Origin: Epiperipatus broadwayi
Taxonomy: Eukaryota > Onychophora > Udeonychophora > Euonychophora > Peripatidae
DNA: 64,000 nucleotides
NCBI GenBank assembly: GCA_028023455.1
Contig: JAQFVV010000112.1
Span: 622,001 to 686,000, forward strand
Direction: 5' to 3'
This document shows, piece after piece, positions 1 through 11,460 of the stretch; position 1 is the first letter of the stretch, and the number at the start of each line of letters is the position of its first letter. A program made the translations under genes and the position numbers. The notes under the pieces were generated by a model, which made no database searches, was not told the DNA's origin, and was given only the letters and a program-made list of their open reading frames with translations.

Positions 1-1309
1 AAGTTAAGTTATTAAAGAAAGTAAATATTAATGAAAATTTGACACGCATTCATTGTTTTAAGCGATCATAGATTTAAACTTTGAAAATTGAAATAATTAT
101 GAGCATGCAATAATTAAATAATAACTATAGATAGAAATGTAGATTATAGAAATCCGCACCCAAGAAAGATAGAGGTAAGCTAGATTATTAGATACATTTA
201 CACATGACATTAATTATTCAATTTAGTTATACAAATGGTAGTTTTTACATTTTACAATTTAGATAAGTAGTATGAAGAAGAGCTATAGCATATTATTAGA
301 GTACTCTAGAGTTTGAACACAGACAGGTACCTGTTTTATAAGACGTTTTCTGATTCCATTAGTTAAGTAGCAAATAGTTCATGAGTGGCAATTCTTTCTT
401 GTATTTAGACGTTTCATTTTACTTTCGCAGCAGCAAAAAGTTCACGAGTGGCAATTCTTTCTTGTATTAAGATATTCATTTAATTTCATGGCAGCAGCAG
501 CTTTCTCATTCATTTCAGGCAGCAGATCTTCATGGTGAATTCATGACGGGCAATGGAAAGTTCGCATTCGATAGGCCATATCCCAATGGAGAATAATCTA
601 GGTGCTTTACTCGGTCATACCTTGGCAGGAACAAATTATTTTATTATTTTTGGAGACTCTCAGTGATCGAGAGCAAAGCTAAAGTTTAAGTGAATGTCTC
701 CAGCAAGTCTAAGATGGCCTCTTTTCTTATCTTGATTTTTCACATTTTTGTGAAGATATTTTTAGGTTCTACTTAATCTGCCCTGAGGATAATCAATGCA
801 TTTTGTTGGTTTTTTTTAATTAAAGAAAGCTGCCATTCTATTGTTTACATTTTACATTTACTAATTAATTTTGGGGAATTTTTCTTTAATTAATCTATTA
901 TCTATCACTGACCGATGCTTTTAAATTTCAAAAACAAAAAGGGAACATAAGATTATTTTAACTTTTAATTAAATATTACATCAGATATTTTTAGAATTAT
1001 TATTAAATGAAATTTAAACAAAGCAATAAATACGAACTTTATAATCCAAAATAAATGATTAAAATTATACAAAATTATATTACTAAAAGAAATCTAAATT
1101 ATATTATTTTATCCCTATTTATTGCATTTAATTTGAGATCGAAATGTGTGCATGTTTATGCTGAATTCTACATATATTTATTCATTTCTAAGATTGCTAC
1201 ACACACAATTCGATACCAAAAAGTTTAAATTTGGGCGGGATAGACCGGTCAGTGAGAGACGACAGAAAAAGGTGAAACTTAAGATTTGAATACGAATCTT
1301 ACTGTTTCA
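1..1309 (-). repeat. 3' LTR of the long-LTR element, cut by the window start
   Basis: This stretch is the near-identical partner of 4603-5900. It contains small indels, for example 4 bases near 114-118 and 'atttaatt' near 1128. Its right edge is TACTGTTTCA followed by the polypurine tract of the internal region. The rest of this LTR must lie left of the window. Confidence 0.8.
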
Positions 1310-1790
1310 TTTCCCCGTACTTCCCGTGAACAATTAAGGAAGGACAAAAGGAGGCAAGAAAGAAAAAAAAAATTTACATTACATAATTTAAATACGAAAA
1401 AAAATTATTATTATTATTTTTTTTACAGATATATTGAAATATAGAAAGCAGAGATTACATGAAGCAACGAACAATTAATATACCCGGATCTAGAATTTAT
1501 AGCTTAATTAAAATGGCCTAATTTGGCCATGTCTGGTTAAAATCATAGAAATAATTAGTTAAACTGAATATATATATATATAAAACAAAATTCTTAGAAT
1601 AGGATTAGTTAGTATAAATATAAAAAATTTTTTAAGAGTAATAGTAATTAAAAGAACAATATATATAATAATAAGATTTCTATCTAAAACCCTATTTGAC
1701 TAAAGTACAGTCCATTCAACCAAGTTCATCATATCAAGTTCATTTTAATATTTTCATACACGTTTAATCCGTCCTAAGAGTCTAATATTT

Positions 1791-2621
1791 TTACAACCCC
1801 GGGTCCGGTGGATAATACCTACATGGTTTGAGATTACGGGCATTGTATGTCCCTTTTATGGTATCTCCATCTTTTAATAAATATGCATTTGGGCCACATG
1901 TGCGATCAATAATAAAGGGTCCCCGGTACAAAGAAAAGAACTTTTTATACACTCTTTTATCTCGGTTACTTTGTTGAGAGTTCCGTACCCAAACATAGTT
2001 CCCGACCTGGAAATGTTGGCTTCTCCGATCTGCTCGTAATTTTTGTTCTGCCCTTTCTGTAAGGTGGCGGTGTGCCTTGCGTTTGTCAGTTTCAATATTG
2101 ATTTCACGTTCATCCATGGGTAATGGCGTCTTGATCAGTACTGAGTCCGCCTTACCAAAATGCAAATGTGTTGGTGTCATGCCAGTGGCCACCTTCGTCT
2201 CTTCTTTAATGCTGACTTCCTTCTCCAGTTCTTGTGGGCCTTCATCGGCTGGAATGAGGTTTCTTTGCTCATCACACTTTTTAATATTTACTACACTATC
2301 TGCTTGCCCTTCTACTATCATCGGTTTGTCAAGTATTTCTAATTCCCTTTCCTTTTCCATATCTTTAATTTCTTCCTTTTTACTAACTGGGGATATTCCA
2401 TAATGTTCGTTGATCATTTCAAGATACACCAACATATCCCTATCAATTTTCTGACGCTCCCTAACTCGTATCTCCTCCTCTTCCTGACTCGTTTTTGGTT
2501 CTTCATATCTTCTTCTCGCTTCCTCACGTATTTTCCTCCATCCTTCTTTACTCTCTCTAAATATTTCAAGTAACCTTAGACTGAAGTTCATTGATGCTAT
2601 TCTATCATTTTCTGCTTCCAT
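1791..2621 (-). CDS. Chimeric retroelement ORF: acidic N-terminus joined to Ty3 integrase C-terminus (276 aa)
   Basis: This is the only open frame in the long-LTR element, starting at the ATG at 2621. Residues 1-145 are highly charged (many E, K, R) and look gag-like or coiled-coil, but I do not recognise the family. From about residue 146 the sequence matches the end of a Ty3/gypsy integrase: TGMTPTHLHFG (end of the catalytic core), then SQHFQVGNYVWVRN, then the GPY/F module LYRGPFIID...GPNAYLLKDGD...GTYNARNLKP. Catalytic integrase residues, RT, RNase H and protease are all absent. The simplest reading is an internal deletion that joined gag to the pol terminus in frame. The frame is intact, so the fusion is either young or still selected. 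Confidence 0.75.
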   Translation of the reverse strand: MEAENDRIASMNFSLRLLEIFRESKEGWRKIREEARRRYEEPKTSQEEEEIRVRERQKIDRDMLVYLEMINEHYGISPVSKKEEIKDMEKERELEILDKPMIVEGQADSVVNIKKCDEQRNLIPADEGPQELEKEVSIKEETKVATGMTPTHLHFGKADSVLIKTPLPMDEREINIETDKRKAHRHLTERAEQKLRADRRSQHFQVGNYVWVRNSQQSNRDKRVYKKFFSLYRGPFIIDRTCGPNAYLLKDGDTIKGTYNARNLKPCRYYPPDPGL

Positions 2622-3238
2622 TTTTCTTAATATTATTTATTTTATACTAGTAGCATTTGACTACTCCCCACCGGAATATTGGCCCTATAACACTCTTTCG
2701 CTGCCCTCACCTACTCTACATTGCCCTATCTCTATATTGCTGCGTTTAACTTATTTAACATATATATTATAGCGAACTACTGGTTACGCGTATAATAAGC
2801 TACTGCTGTCTATGATATATATATTTGTACTTTAACAAAATATTTACTATTAACATATATAACAAGCTTCAGCTGTCTATGCTATATATATAACGGTGTT
2901 TTAATAAAAAAATTCAATGCTACTTGCTTTCTCATTTAACGACTGATTACTTTTTTTTTGACAAATATATATAAAATATTTCATTAGATCCGAGTATTTT
3001 CGTTCCTTCTTAACTTACACACACATCCCTGCTTTCCTTAAATTTGTTATTACACCTGCTGTCCTTTCATTTACTCGACCCACATTATTTCACTCGATTT
3101 ACTTTTTTTTTCATTATTTTTATCAAAACAAAATCGTATATATATAGAATAATTAGCTAACTCGAGTAACGAACGCTAAAAGAAATTTATATGCATTATA
3201 TTTTGCTCAGGGTATATATGGGTTTTTTTTGTATCGAA

Positions 3239-3257
3239 CGCCCCACATTGGGCGCCA
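3239..3257 (-). promoter_or_regulatory. Primer-binding-site-like sequence
   Basis: The minus strand reads TGGCGCCCAATGTGGGGCG, starting with the TGG that pairs with a tRNA CCA end and resembling PBSs of animal Ty3/gypsy elements. It fixes the minus orientation of the element and the inner edge of its 5' LTR near 3260. Confidence 0.7.
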
Positions 3258-3259
3258 AA

Positions 3260-5900
3260 CGCTAAAAAAAAATTTAACTATGTAACGGTCAGAAAACGTG
3301 TGACTCGTAAACATAGTGCAGAATTCGACCACCATACAGAACAGCAGCACCATCGAGTAGCGAAGCCACCCGTGGTACTGAGTTCGAACATAGTTTATCA
3401 ATTCCACAATACAATCCACAAAACAACGCATCTGATGCGACATTAGTAAATATTTCCTTAGGCACGGTGGTCAGGGAGATGCAAGAGATTCATGATTTTA
3501 TTCTCGAGTTAGCCAATAACCAAACTAATATTAATTAAACATTCATATTTACATAATCGAGGAAATATTATATAGAATGGGTATCGAATAAATGAAACGT
3601 AACTGCAGACGTATAGTTTAAAATTATTTATTAATACATTTTAATAAAACAATCATATAATATTTTATGGACTAACAGCTTCAGTAGCGGGATTTGCGAC
3701 ATGATTATATTTTAAAGAATACATTTATTTATTTAGACATTATTTTATATTGAGGATTTCAGTAGTGGTATTTCCGATACTGTAATGTTTACAAAAGGAA
3801 TACATTTATTTGAAGGCTTAATCTAGCTACATAAAATTCTCGAGTGAGTATTTCTAATGCATGCCTGGAGGGATTTATACCTTTGCAATGCAAGAGTCTA
3901 AAGTATGGGTTATAAGAGTAATGGCAGACATATATTTATTTAATTAAAATATTTATTTATAACTAAGGGCAAACATTTATTTGAGAGTGAATTATGAAGA
4001 TACTGCAGAGGCGGAGTGATATATATAGAATAATAAAACGAAGTAAAAGAACATGTGGTACACTTTAGAAAGGCGATATGGAATGGCAGTATATCGAAAC
4101 TGCAAGGCCGTGAATGGGTTTATAAGAATGTCGGACTGGTCCCTGCCACGGCCCAATGAAGTAAGGTGTCACATAAGCATAACCAGGGACAAGCGGTACA
4201 TGGCGCAATTTGCCCGCTGGCTGCATGACATTGTCAAATCCTATGGGAGCACCCATTAAGCCCGCTTGTGTAGGATGACTGGGTTAATTTCAACCCTGAA
4301 GAATCCGGAAATTTCACGGCAGAATGGGTCATCGCGTCTCTAAAACGTAACACATATATACTGTATAAACGGTTATGATGAGATTTAAATAGATTTCTGA
4401 CTTGGCCCTACATTACCAACATTTACTCAAGAACTCTGGCGACTCTCAAAGAAATGGGATTTTCTAGAATTATTCATTAAATTTAATAAATACAAAATAT
4501 ATATAAACTGGGAGTTATTACAACTAATATGCCAGCCATTTGTGAAGTAGTAGACCCTGCATTACAATAAATGATGCACTGAATGTGTGTCGATTTATAT
4601 GTAAGTTAAGTTATTAAAGAAAGTAAATATTAATGAAAATTTGACACGCATTCATTGTTTTAAGCGATCATAGATTTAAACTTTGAAAATTGAAATAATT
4701 ATGAGCATGCAATAAATAATAACTATAGATAGAAATGTAGATTATAGAAATCTGCACCCAAGAAAGATAGAGGTAAGCTAGATTATTAGATACATTTACA
4801 CATGACATTAATTATTCAATTTAGTTATACAAATGGTAGTTTTTACATTTTACAATTTAGATAAGTAGTATGAAGAAGAGCTATAGCATATTATTAGAGT
4901 ACTCTAGAGTTTGAACACAGACAGGTACCTGTTTTATAAGACGTTTTCTGATTCCATTAGTTAAGTAGCAAATAGTTCATGAGTGGCAATTCTTTCTTGT
5001 ATTTAGACGTTTCATTTTACTTTCGCAGCAGCAAAAGTTCACGAGTGGCAATTCTTTCTTGTATTAAGATATTCATTTAATTTCATGGCAGCAGCAGCTT
5101 TCTCATTCATTTCAGGCAGCAGATCTTCATGGTGAATTCATGACAGGCAATGGAAAGTTCGCATTCGAGGGCCATATCCCGATGGAGAATAATCTAGGTG
5201 CTTTATTCGGTCATACCTTGGCAGGAACAAATTATTTTATTATTTTTGGAGACTCTCAGTGATCGAGAGCAAAGCTAAAGTTTAAGTGAATGTCTCCAGC
5301 AAGTCTAAGATGGCCTCTTTTCTTATCTTGATTTTTCACATTTTTGTGAAGATATTTTTAGGTTCTACTTAATCTGCCCTGAGGATAATCAATGCATTTT
5401 GTTGGTTTTTTTTAATTAAAGAAAGCTGCCGTTCTATTGTTTACATTTTACATTTACTAATTAATTTTGGGGAATTTTTCTTTAATTAATCTATTATCTA
5501 TCACTGACCGATGCTTTTAAATTTCAAAAACAAAAAGGGAACATAAGATTATTTTAACTTTTAATTAAATATTACATCAGATATTTTTAGAATTATTATT
5601 AAATGAAATTTAAACAAAGCAATAAATACGAACTTTATAATCCAAAATAAATGATTAAAATTATACAAAATTATATTACTAAAAGAAATCTAAATTATAT
5701 TATTTTATCCCTATTTATTGCGTTTGAGATCGAAATGTGTGCGTGTTTATGCTGAATTCTACATATATTTATTCATTTCTAAGATTGCTACACACACAAT
5801 TCGATACCAAAAAGTTTAAATTTGGGCGGGATAGACCGGTCAGTGAAAGACGACAGAAAAAGGTGAAACTTAAGATTCGAATACGAATCTTACTGTTTCA
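3260..5900 (-). repeat. 5' LTR of the long-LTR element
   Basis: The right edge at 5900 is shared with 1309 of the left copy. The inner edge is inferred from the PBS. The stretch 3260-4602 has no partner in the window because the left copy is truncated. Short open frames near 4053-4259 exist on both strands, show no recognisable domain, and are probably chance. The five bases just outside (5901-5905, CTATT) are the candidate target duplication, but the other side is outside the window. Confidence 0.6.
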
Positions 5901-6175
5901 CTATTAAAATCGAATTTATTAAATATACTTTTAATTATTTACAGCTGTGTTATTTAATATGGCCAGCTTTTACAACCATATGAAACAATATTTAAAGCTT
6001 TATATAACTATTTTTAAATGATTTTATATACTACGCATTCTCTTTAGCTTAAAATTGTACTTTAAAGATATAATTGACTTAATATAATTAATGTATTAAA
6101 AGAACATATTCTAAATTTAAAATTTTTTAGTAATTGACTGTTATAAACTATTACTGACCTATAGAAAAGGGCACA

Positions 6176-6219
<44 letters not shown>

Positions 6220-6818
6220 AAAGCTTTAATTATAAACCAATGGCAAAGCAATAATTGAGTTTGAAGTTAACACCATAATTTAGTTTAAGCATAAAAATAT
6301 TAAACATTATTTCTCATTGTGTACATATTTTCTATAAGTTTTGAATCTTCTTGTAATGCTTATATCAAAAAATCTTTACAAATGGTATTCCTTCTATGTA
6401 TCTTTCATAATGCTTTACTGAATTTAATTTTTACAGTTCTGATCTTCAGGCAGCCTTCTTCAGAATTGTATTTTTTTTTTCTGCCTTCAATTTAATATTA
6501 ACATTAGTATTAAATTGACAGATGAAAAGAAAAATATTATTTTGAAAAAGACTACTATTTAATGTAAATTGTAAGAATTTAATTTAATAAAACATTGTGA
6601 AGTGATATTTTTTATCTATCTTCTACTATATCAATATCCATATTATTTTTATTTACTTTTTAAATGTTTCCCATTCATCATTATTTTTTTAGGTTTGTAT
6701 TCTTGGTTAATTTTTTTTGTATGCATGCATTAATTTCATTCTAAGTATGATAATTTTTTTCATCTTTATTACTATATTGATTATTCTTTATTTAAAACTT
6801 CAATTATTTTCATCACAG
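5901..6818. other. Intron sequence upstream of the first visible exon
   Basis: AT-rich, non-coding. It contains a (TA)n(TG)n microsatellite at about 6174-6220. The 3' end is a pyrimidine-rich stretch ending in CACAG at 6818, the splice acceptor for the kinase exon. Confidence 0.6.
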
Positions 6819-7019
6819 ATGGACTGTTGTTTTTCACCCGGATGACAAATCTTCAGGTGAAGGAGATTCCAAATCTATCAACAGCTCTAACACATCAACG
6901 TCTGAAGATAATACAACTATGTTTGTCATGAATAACTACTTCGGGATTGGCATCGATGCTGACCTTTGTCTGGATTTCCATACAGCGAGGGAAGAGAATC
7001 CTGACAAGTTCAACAGCAG
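6819..7019 (+). CDS. DGKQ: Diacylglycerol kinase theta-type, exon with start of accessory domain
   Basis: This 201-bp exon sits between an acceptor (..TTTTCATCACAG) and a donor (GTGGAG at 7020). It is read from its second base: WTVVFHPDD, then a Ser/Asn/Thr-rich linker, then [20 protein letters not shown] and [11 protein letters not shown]. The latter is the hallmark start of the DGK accessory domain (DAGKa), which follows the catalytic domain in diacylglycerol kinases (ATP-dependent phosphorylation of diacylglycerol to phosphatidic acid at membranes). The WTVV segment and the hydrophilic linker match the join between catalytic and accessory domains. The exon ends in phase 2 (AG|G, Arg) and joins cleanly to the exon at 31953. 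Upstream exons (catalytic, C1, PH/RA regions) lie outside the window. Confidence 0.95.
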
Positions 7020-7231
7020 GTGGAGCTAAATTATACTTTTTTATTTTTCAATTTAAACTTAACTGAAATGTGTAACACTATGTCTTAAGATATTGACAAT
7101 ATCATAATTAATTTGGTTATATTATGCAATCTAAAAATTTTCTGATTCAAATATTTAATGCTGACTGTTGTATAAAGATTTTTGTTTTGATTTTTGGCTG
7201 AGAGATAGAGCTGTTGTGCTATAAAATTTTG

Positions 7232-8540
7232 AAAAAAGAGAAGATATGGAAGTTATGTTGAGGACATGTGCAAGGGTGGGTAAAGAGATGGGGATTAAAT
7301 TTAGTGAAGAAAAATCAAATATAATGATGGTTAATACTGAGGAAAGAGATGTAGAATTTTTATTGGGAGATATTAAGTTAAGTGTGGTGAATAGATATAG
7401 TTATTTGGGAATTATTTTAAGTAATCAGAAAAATTATTTGGATGAATGGGAGAAAAAATTGATAAATGAAGCAAAGAAAAAAAAGGGATTGATAAAGAAA
7501 TTAACATTATTTTCATATAATAAATATGATGTAGCTAGAATTATATGGAAAGGAGTTGCAGTAGCAGGGTAACATATGGTAATGATGCATTATATGTTAG
7601 TAAAAAGATATTAGATTATTTAGAAAAAGCTCAAAGGGAAGTAGGAAGACATGCATTGGATGCAGAAGTATGGACAGCAAGGGAGGCAATTCAAGGAGAA
7701 ATGGGATGGTCAAGTTTTCATATGAGAGATGCAAAAAGTAAAATGAAAATGTTTGGTAGATTGCAGTTTATGGATAATAAAAGAATAGCTAAAATAATAT
7801 TTAATTGAGTTATGAGTAAAGGGCAGGTAACAAGATGGGTGAGAAAGGTAATGCGCTATGCAAAAGATTTGGATAAAGAATTTATATCATTATATTTGTA
7901 CAAAAGATGGGATGATTGTGTTAAGAGGATTATTGAGTGTTATAGTAGTAAGGAATGGGATAAAAGAATAAATTTATTAATAAAGACTAGGGAGTTAGAG
8001 AGATGGAGAAATAGTATGGAGAGTAAAAAGAGTTTAAATATATATAGAAATAAACAGAATATTAGGTGTGAGTTAATTTATGATAATAGTAAGGAAAGTA
8101 GTTTATTGTTTAAGGCTCTAATGGGATCTTTAGCTACAAAAGAATATATATGTAAATGGAAAAATATGGGTGATTTATTTTGTAAATTATGTAAGGAAGG
8201 AATTGAAAATATTAGGCATTTGTTAATTGAATGTAAATGTTTGAAAACAGAAAGGGTACATATAATGAAGTTATGGAAAAATAAATATGAAAAGAGTGAT
8301 CATACAGAAAGTGAATTATTGGTTTTTATGCTGGGTTTGGGAAAAGATAAGGGGGATTTAGATATAAAGGTTATAGAGTTGACAAAAATTATGTTGTGGA
8401 AATGGGATAGAGCTGATTATGGGTAAATTTAGAGTGGGAAATGTAAAAGAAAGTGGCTAACAGGTTTATCTGGGCATAATTGCTGAGATATTCTTGACTT
8501 CGTTTAAGGAGAAGCCATAATACATCACATCACATCACAT
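7232..8540 (+). mobile_element. 5'-truncated CR1-like LINE, RT C-terminal part and 3' tail
   Basis: Three same-strand pieces (7246-7572, 7545-7808, 7812-8426) form the C-terminal half of a non-LTR RT ORF2, broken by one frameshift near 7565 and one in-frame TGA at 7806-7808. The first piece has the RT thumb-type signature KLSVVNRYSYLGIILS. The last has a terminal zinc knuckle, CKLCKEGIENIRHLLIEC (C-x2-C-x7-H-x4/5-C). The 3' UTR ends in a short CATCA-type repeat (8521-8542). The element starts abruptly at about 7232, only 210 bp after the kinase exon. A more decayed copy of the same family is at 22440-24360. Confidence 0.85.
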
Positions 8541-8542
8541 CA

Positions 8543-8967
8543 TCAGATATCTAAATGTCATGTGACCGTATGCGCAAATTCATTGCACAAAATTTTTTAT
8601 TTAAAAAAAACAAACAGGTATGGTATCACAATTTTAATCAGGATATATCAAACAAATGGGTGCTATATCATATCCTGAGGGTATAAATTTATTACCAGTT
8701 ATGCAACATTGGTAATTTTTAAATAAATCTAAGTACAACTTTATTGTAACAAAATAAATTTATTTAATATCAATTACGAAATTGAAAAAAGAATAATCAA
8801 TAGAAAATGATTAGAAATTTCATTAGAAATCTCTACAGTTCATTAATAAGTTTATGTGTGTTAATTTCTACACATACTCAGTAGATAAATATAATCTATT
8901 GCAGTGTCTTGATCGAAGAAAGTCCTTCACACACACTTTCAGGTGTAACTGCATTATATATATATAT
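8543..8967. other. Intron sequence between LINE and PLE
   Basis: No coding sequence or recognisable element is visible. A short TA run lies at 8954-8968, immediately beside the PLE 3' end. Confidence 0.5.
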
Positions 8968-9219
8968 TATTCTTTAAAATGAAATATATTCAATTTATAG
9001 ACAACTAAATACTTAAAATATATAAATAATAAATTTATTAATATCTAATCGATTTTCATTCAAAAAATGAACCTTATCAAGATATTATAACAATTGAAAA
9101 AATTCACGTGATTTACATATCATATACAGGTCAAACTTAACAATAAAGATGTTTTTAAATTTTCCAATTTTTATTTAATGACCATTTTCCACCTAACCTA
9201 ACTGACCCCTGCACCAAAT

Positions 9220-10038
9220 TCACACACCTCTCTTTATTTTCATGTATATACAATGCCTCATATACCCCCCCTCTTTATAATTCTTACAATACCTGATGAC
9301 CTCAACACCCTCTCCACAATTCACAATGCGTCCCGTTTCCAAAAAATGGCAAAACGGACCTGATCCAACATCTTCTCCATCCATAGCTCTGTCATGCTCC
9401 CCACCCCCTTCTATCCCACTTTTTGCTGACTGACCTATGTATATCATCTTGCATATTTTACAAATAATTTTATATACTATTCCTATCCTACTAGTTTTTT
9501 TTAAAGATTTACTATTTTTCCATCCAATACCTATTTTAAGATTTATTTTTTCTTTTCTATCATTTAGAATTTCATATACATCCTTAGAATACGGAATAGA
9601 AATCCATTTCTTATTTTTTCTTTCAATTTTATTGCTAACTTTTTTATACCTATTTTTATTTATTAAAATATTTTTTACAATTTTACTATTATATCCATAT
9701 TCAATGTATTCATCTTGGATTTTCAATTTTTGCTCCATTGCATCTTTATCATTTAATGTAAGCCTATCATTTTTTTCTTTTAACCCTATTAGTACTCCCA
9801 TTTTTTGACACCAAGGTTGATAAGATTCTGGATGTATCATTCCTCTAATATTTTTATTTTTTATGTAGTGCTTTATATTAATCATTCCATTTTTATCCTT
9901 TTTTATTAATAAATCTAAATATTTTATTCCTTCTTCATTACTTTCTATAGTAAATTTAATATTAAACATATTTTTATTAAGTTCATTAAAAGCTTTCATT
10001 ATGCTTCTTCCATTTCCTACAACTAAAATATCATCCAC
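9220..10038 (-). pseudogene. PLE polyprotein, C-terminal part: RT palm end and GIY-YIG endonuclease
   Basis: Read in the same frame as the ORF at 11163-10102, after a single TGA at about 10104-10102. It starts with the RT catalytic motif (FRYVDDILVVG, with DD). Next come KYLDLLIKK (RT motif E region) and RGMIHPESYQPW, a PLE-type HP segment. The C-terminus has GIVYKIICKICKMIYIGQS (residues about 186-204), the two halves of the GIY-YIG nuclease core with an intervening Cys pair. PLEs use such nucleases to nick target DNA. The family is clear, but this copy is disabled by the stop and by the LTR insertion. Confidence 0.85.
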
Positions 10039-10101
10039 ATACCTAAAATACTTTATAATTTCTCCATTTTCAATATACTTATCAATTATTTTCTGCTCAA
10101 T

Positions 10102-11163
10102 TCAATCAACCATAGTTGATGCCATAATTCCAATTATTGAGCAGCCCATTATCCATCCTTTATCAATACTCCAAAATTCATTATTATATTTAACATATAA
10201 AGTCTCATTAATCATGATTAAAACCTCTTCCATTATTTGTATCCATTCTTTTGAAATTATCTTCTCATCTTTGACTTTTCTAACTACAATGTTAATACTT
10301 TCTATCCTAGAAACACTTTGATACATTTTTTCTATATCAAATGATGCTACATTACCATTTCTATTTAATTTAACTGTATTCAAACTTTTTAGTACTTCCT
10401 CAGAATTTTTCACACAATACTTTCCATAACCCATACCATCCGCAAGTTTTCTATATATAAGATGACACATTTCTTTTAATATATAATCATTAAAATCCAA
10501 TATTAATCGTACAGGCATATTTTCTTTATGAGTTTTTATATTTCCAAATACCATAGGATGTTCAAACGCAGTTGGATATAATAACTTATATTCATTATTA
10601 TCAATCAACTTAGTTTCTCTCATTCTTTGTAATATTTTTATGTATTTATATTTAATTAAAATACTTGGATTCTTTTCTATTTTTACAAAATCCTGTTTGA
10701 TCAAGTCATTTTTAATTTTATCTTCATAGTCTTCTTTATTTAATATTACAAACCTAGATCCTTTATCTTCAATAGTAATAATTAAATTTTCTTTTTTAAC
10801 TTTTTCAATAATTTCCTTAATTGTTTGTTTATCTTTCCATTCATTTTTACATATATGTCGAAATTTCTTATTAATTACATTATTAATTTTTGACTGCAAA
10901 TTAATTTTTTCCATATCTATAATATTTGCAGCTTCAATACTAACCACTGTCTTTTTATCCATATCCTTAAATGGTATATACTTTGGTCCTTTTTCTAACA
11001 TCCTCATTTGTTTATTTGAAAATTTACTTCTTGAAATATTTATTAATTTATTATAATTACTATCATTTCTATTATAATCAATTACATTTTCTTCATTTTT
11101 TCTTATCCCATATATTCTTTTATTTTTATAAAATAACCAATTCCACTTGTTTTGATATTTCAA
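10102..11163 (-). pseudogene. PLE polyprotein, RT fingers and palm
   Basis: Residues about 46-60 contain SRSKFSNKQMRMLEKGPKY, the typical PLE N-terminal 'LS..Q..LL.KG.KF' segment. IIEDKGSRFVIL-type sequence (about 129-141) is RT motif 1, FGNIKTHK (206-213) is the PLE equivalent of YGLPKIHK, FDIEKMYQSV (275-284) is motif A, and KGWIMGCSIIGIMAS (335-349) is motif B. The frame continues upstream of the ATG through the end of the duplicated segment at 11269, so this ATG is not the natural start. Confidence 0.85.
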
Positions 11164-11175
11164 TTTAAGCTTATT

Positions 11176-11269
11176 CTTAATGAAACCATTATGCTCTTCT
11201 AACTATTTTTTTATAAAATAAAACATGTCCGATGATAAAACTCTTTTTATAGTTTCCTTATTTCTTTTA
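11176..11269. repeat. Left copy of a 94-bp duplication flanking the nested LTR element
   Basis: These 94 bases are PLE coding sequence and recur at 13993-14086 with two mismatches. They end exactly at the first base of the left LTR (11270). The copy on the other side begins exactly after the last base of the right LTR (13992). See findings. Confidence 0.9.
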
Positions 11270-11438
11270 TGTTCTTGGCCGTAATATTTAACTAAATAAT
11301 TACACACAGTTAACATAACTAACAAACTTTATTAACGACTCGCATTCTCTAACATCAGAGCGATGTTGCACGCTCGCTAATCGCAGTTGTCACCGCTAGG
11401 CGTCAGTCCGCAATTATAGTACTAGCCATAACATGACA
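11270..11438 (-). repeat. 3' LTR of the nested element
   Basis: 169-bp repeat matching 13826-13992, with TG...CA ends on either strand. It differs from the 5' LTR at about eight positions, including a small rearranged patch (GCGATGTTGCAC versus GTTGTCGTG), so the insertion is not brand-new. Confidence 0.9.
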
Positions 11439-11460
11439 ACTCTCTTTTTTTTTTTTTATT

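Larger units (their letters stand above)
1..5900 (-). mobile_element. Ty3/gypsy-type LTR element with very long LTRs and a reduced internal region
   Basis: Positions 1-1309 repeat at 4603-5900 with only scattered differences, so these are terminal repeats of one element. On the minus strand the repeat begins TGAAACAG. A primer-binding-site-like sequence, TGGCGCCCAATGTGGGGCG, lies on the minus strand at 3257-3239. A polypurine tract (minus strand, 1328-1310, GGGAAGTACGGGGAAA) abuts the left repeat. If the PBS abuts the 5' LTR as usual, that LTR runs from 5900 down to about 3260 (about 2.64 kb) and the left LTR is cut by the window edge. The internal part is then only about 1.95 kb. A shorter model ending near 4600 (TG...CA ends) would leave the PBS 1.3 kb from the LTR and is less likely. 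No RT, RNase H or protease is visible. Confidence 0.8.

Noticed and set aside
3207-4259. Short ORFs at 3207-3443 and 4053-4259
   Set aside because: They lie in the LTR/PBS region, one pair is open on both strands, and there is no recognisable domain.
9437-10321. Plus-strand ORFs rich in F, I and L opposite the PLE
   Set aside because: They are antisense shadows of the A-rich PLE coding strand.
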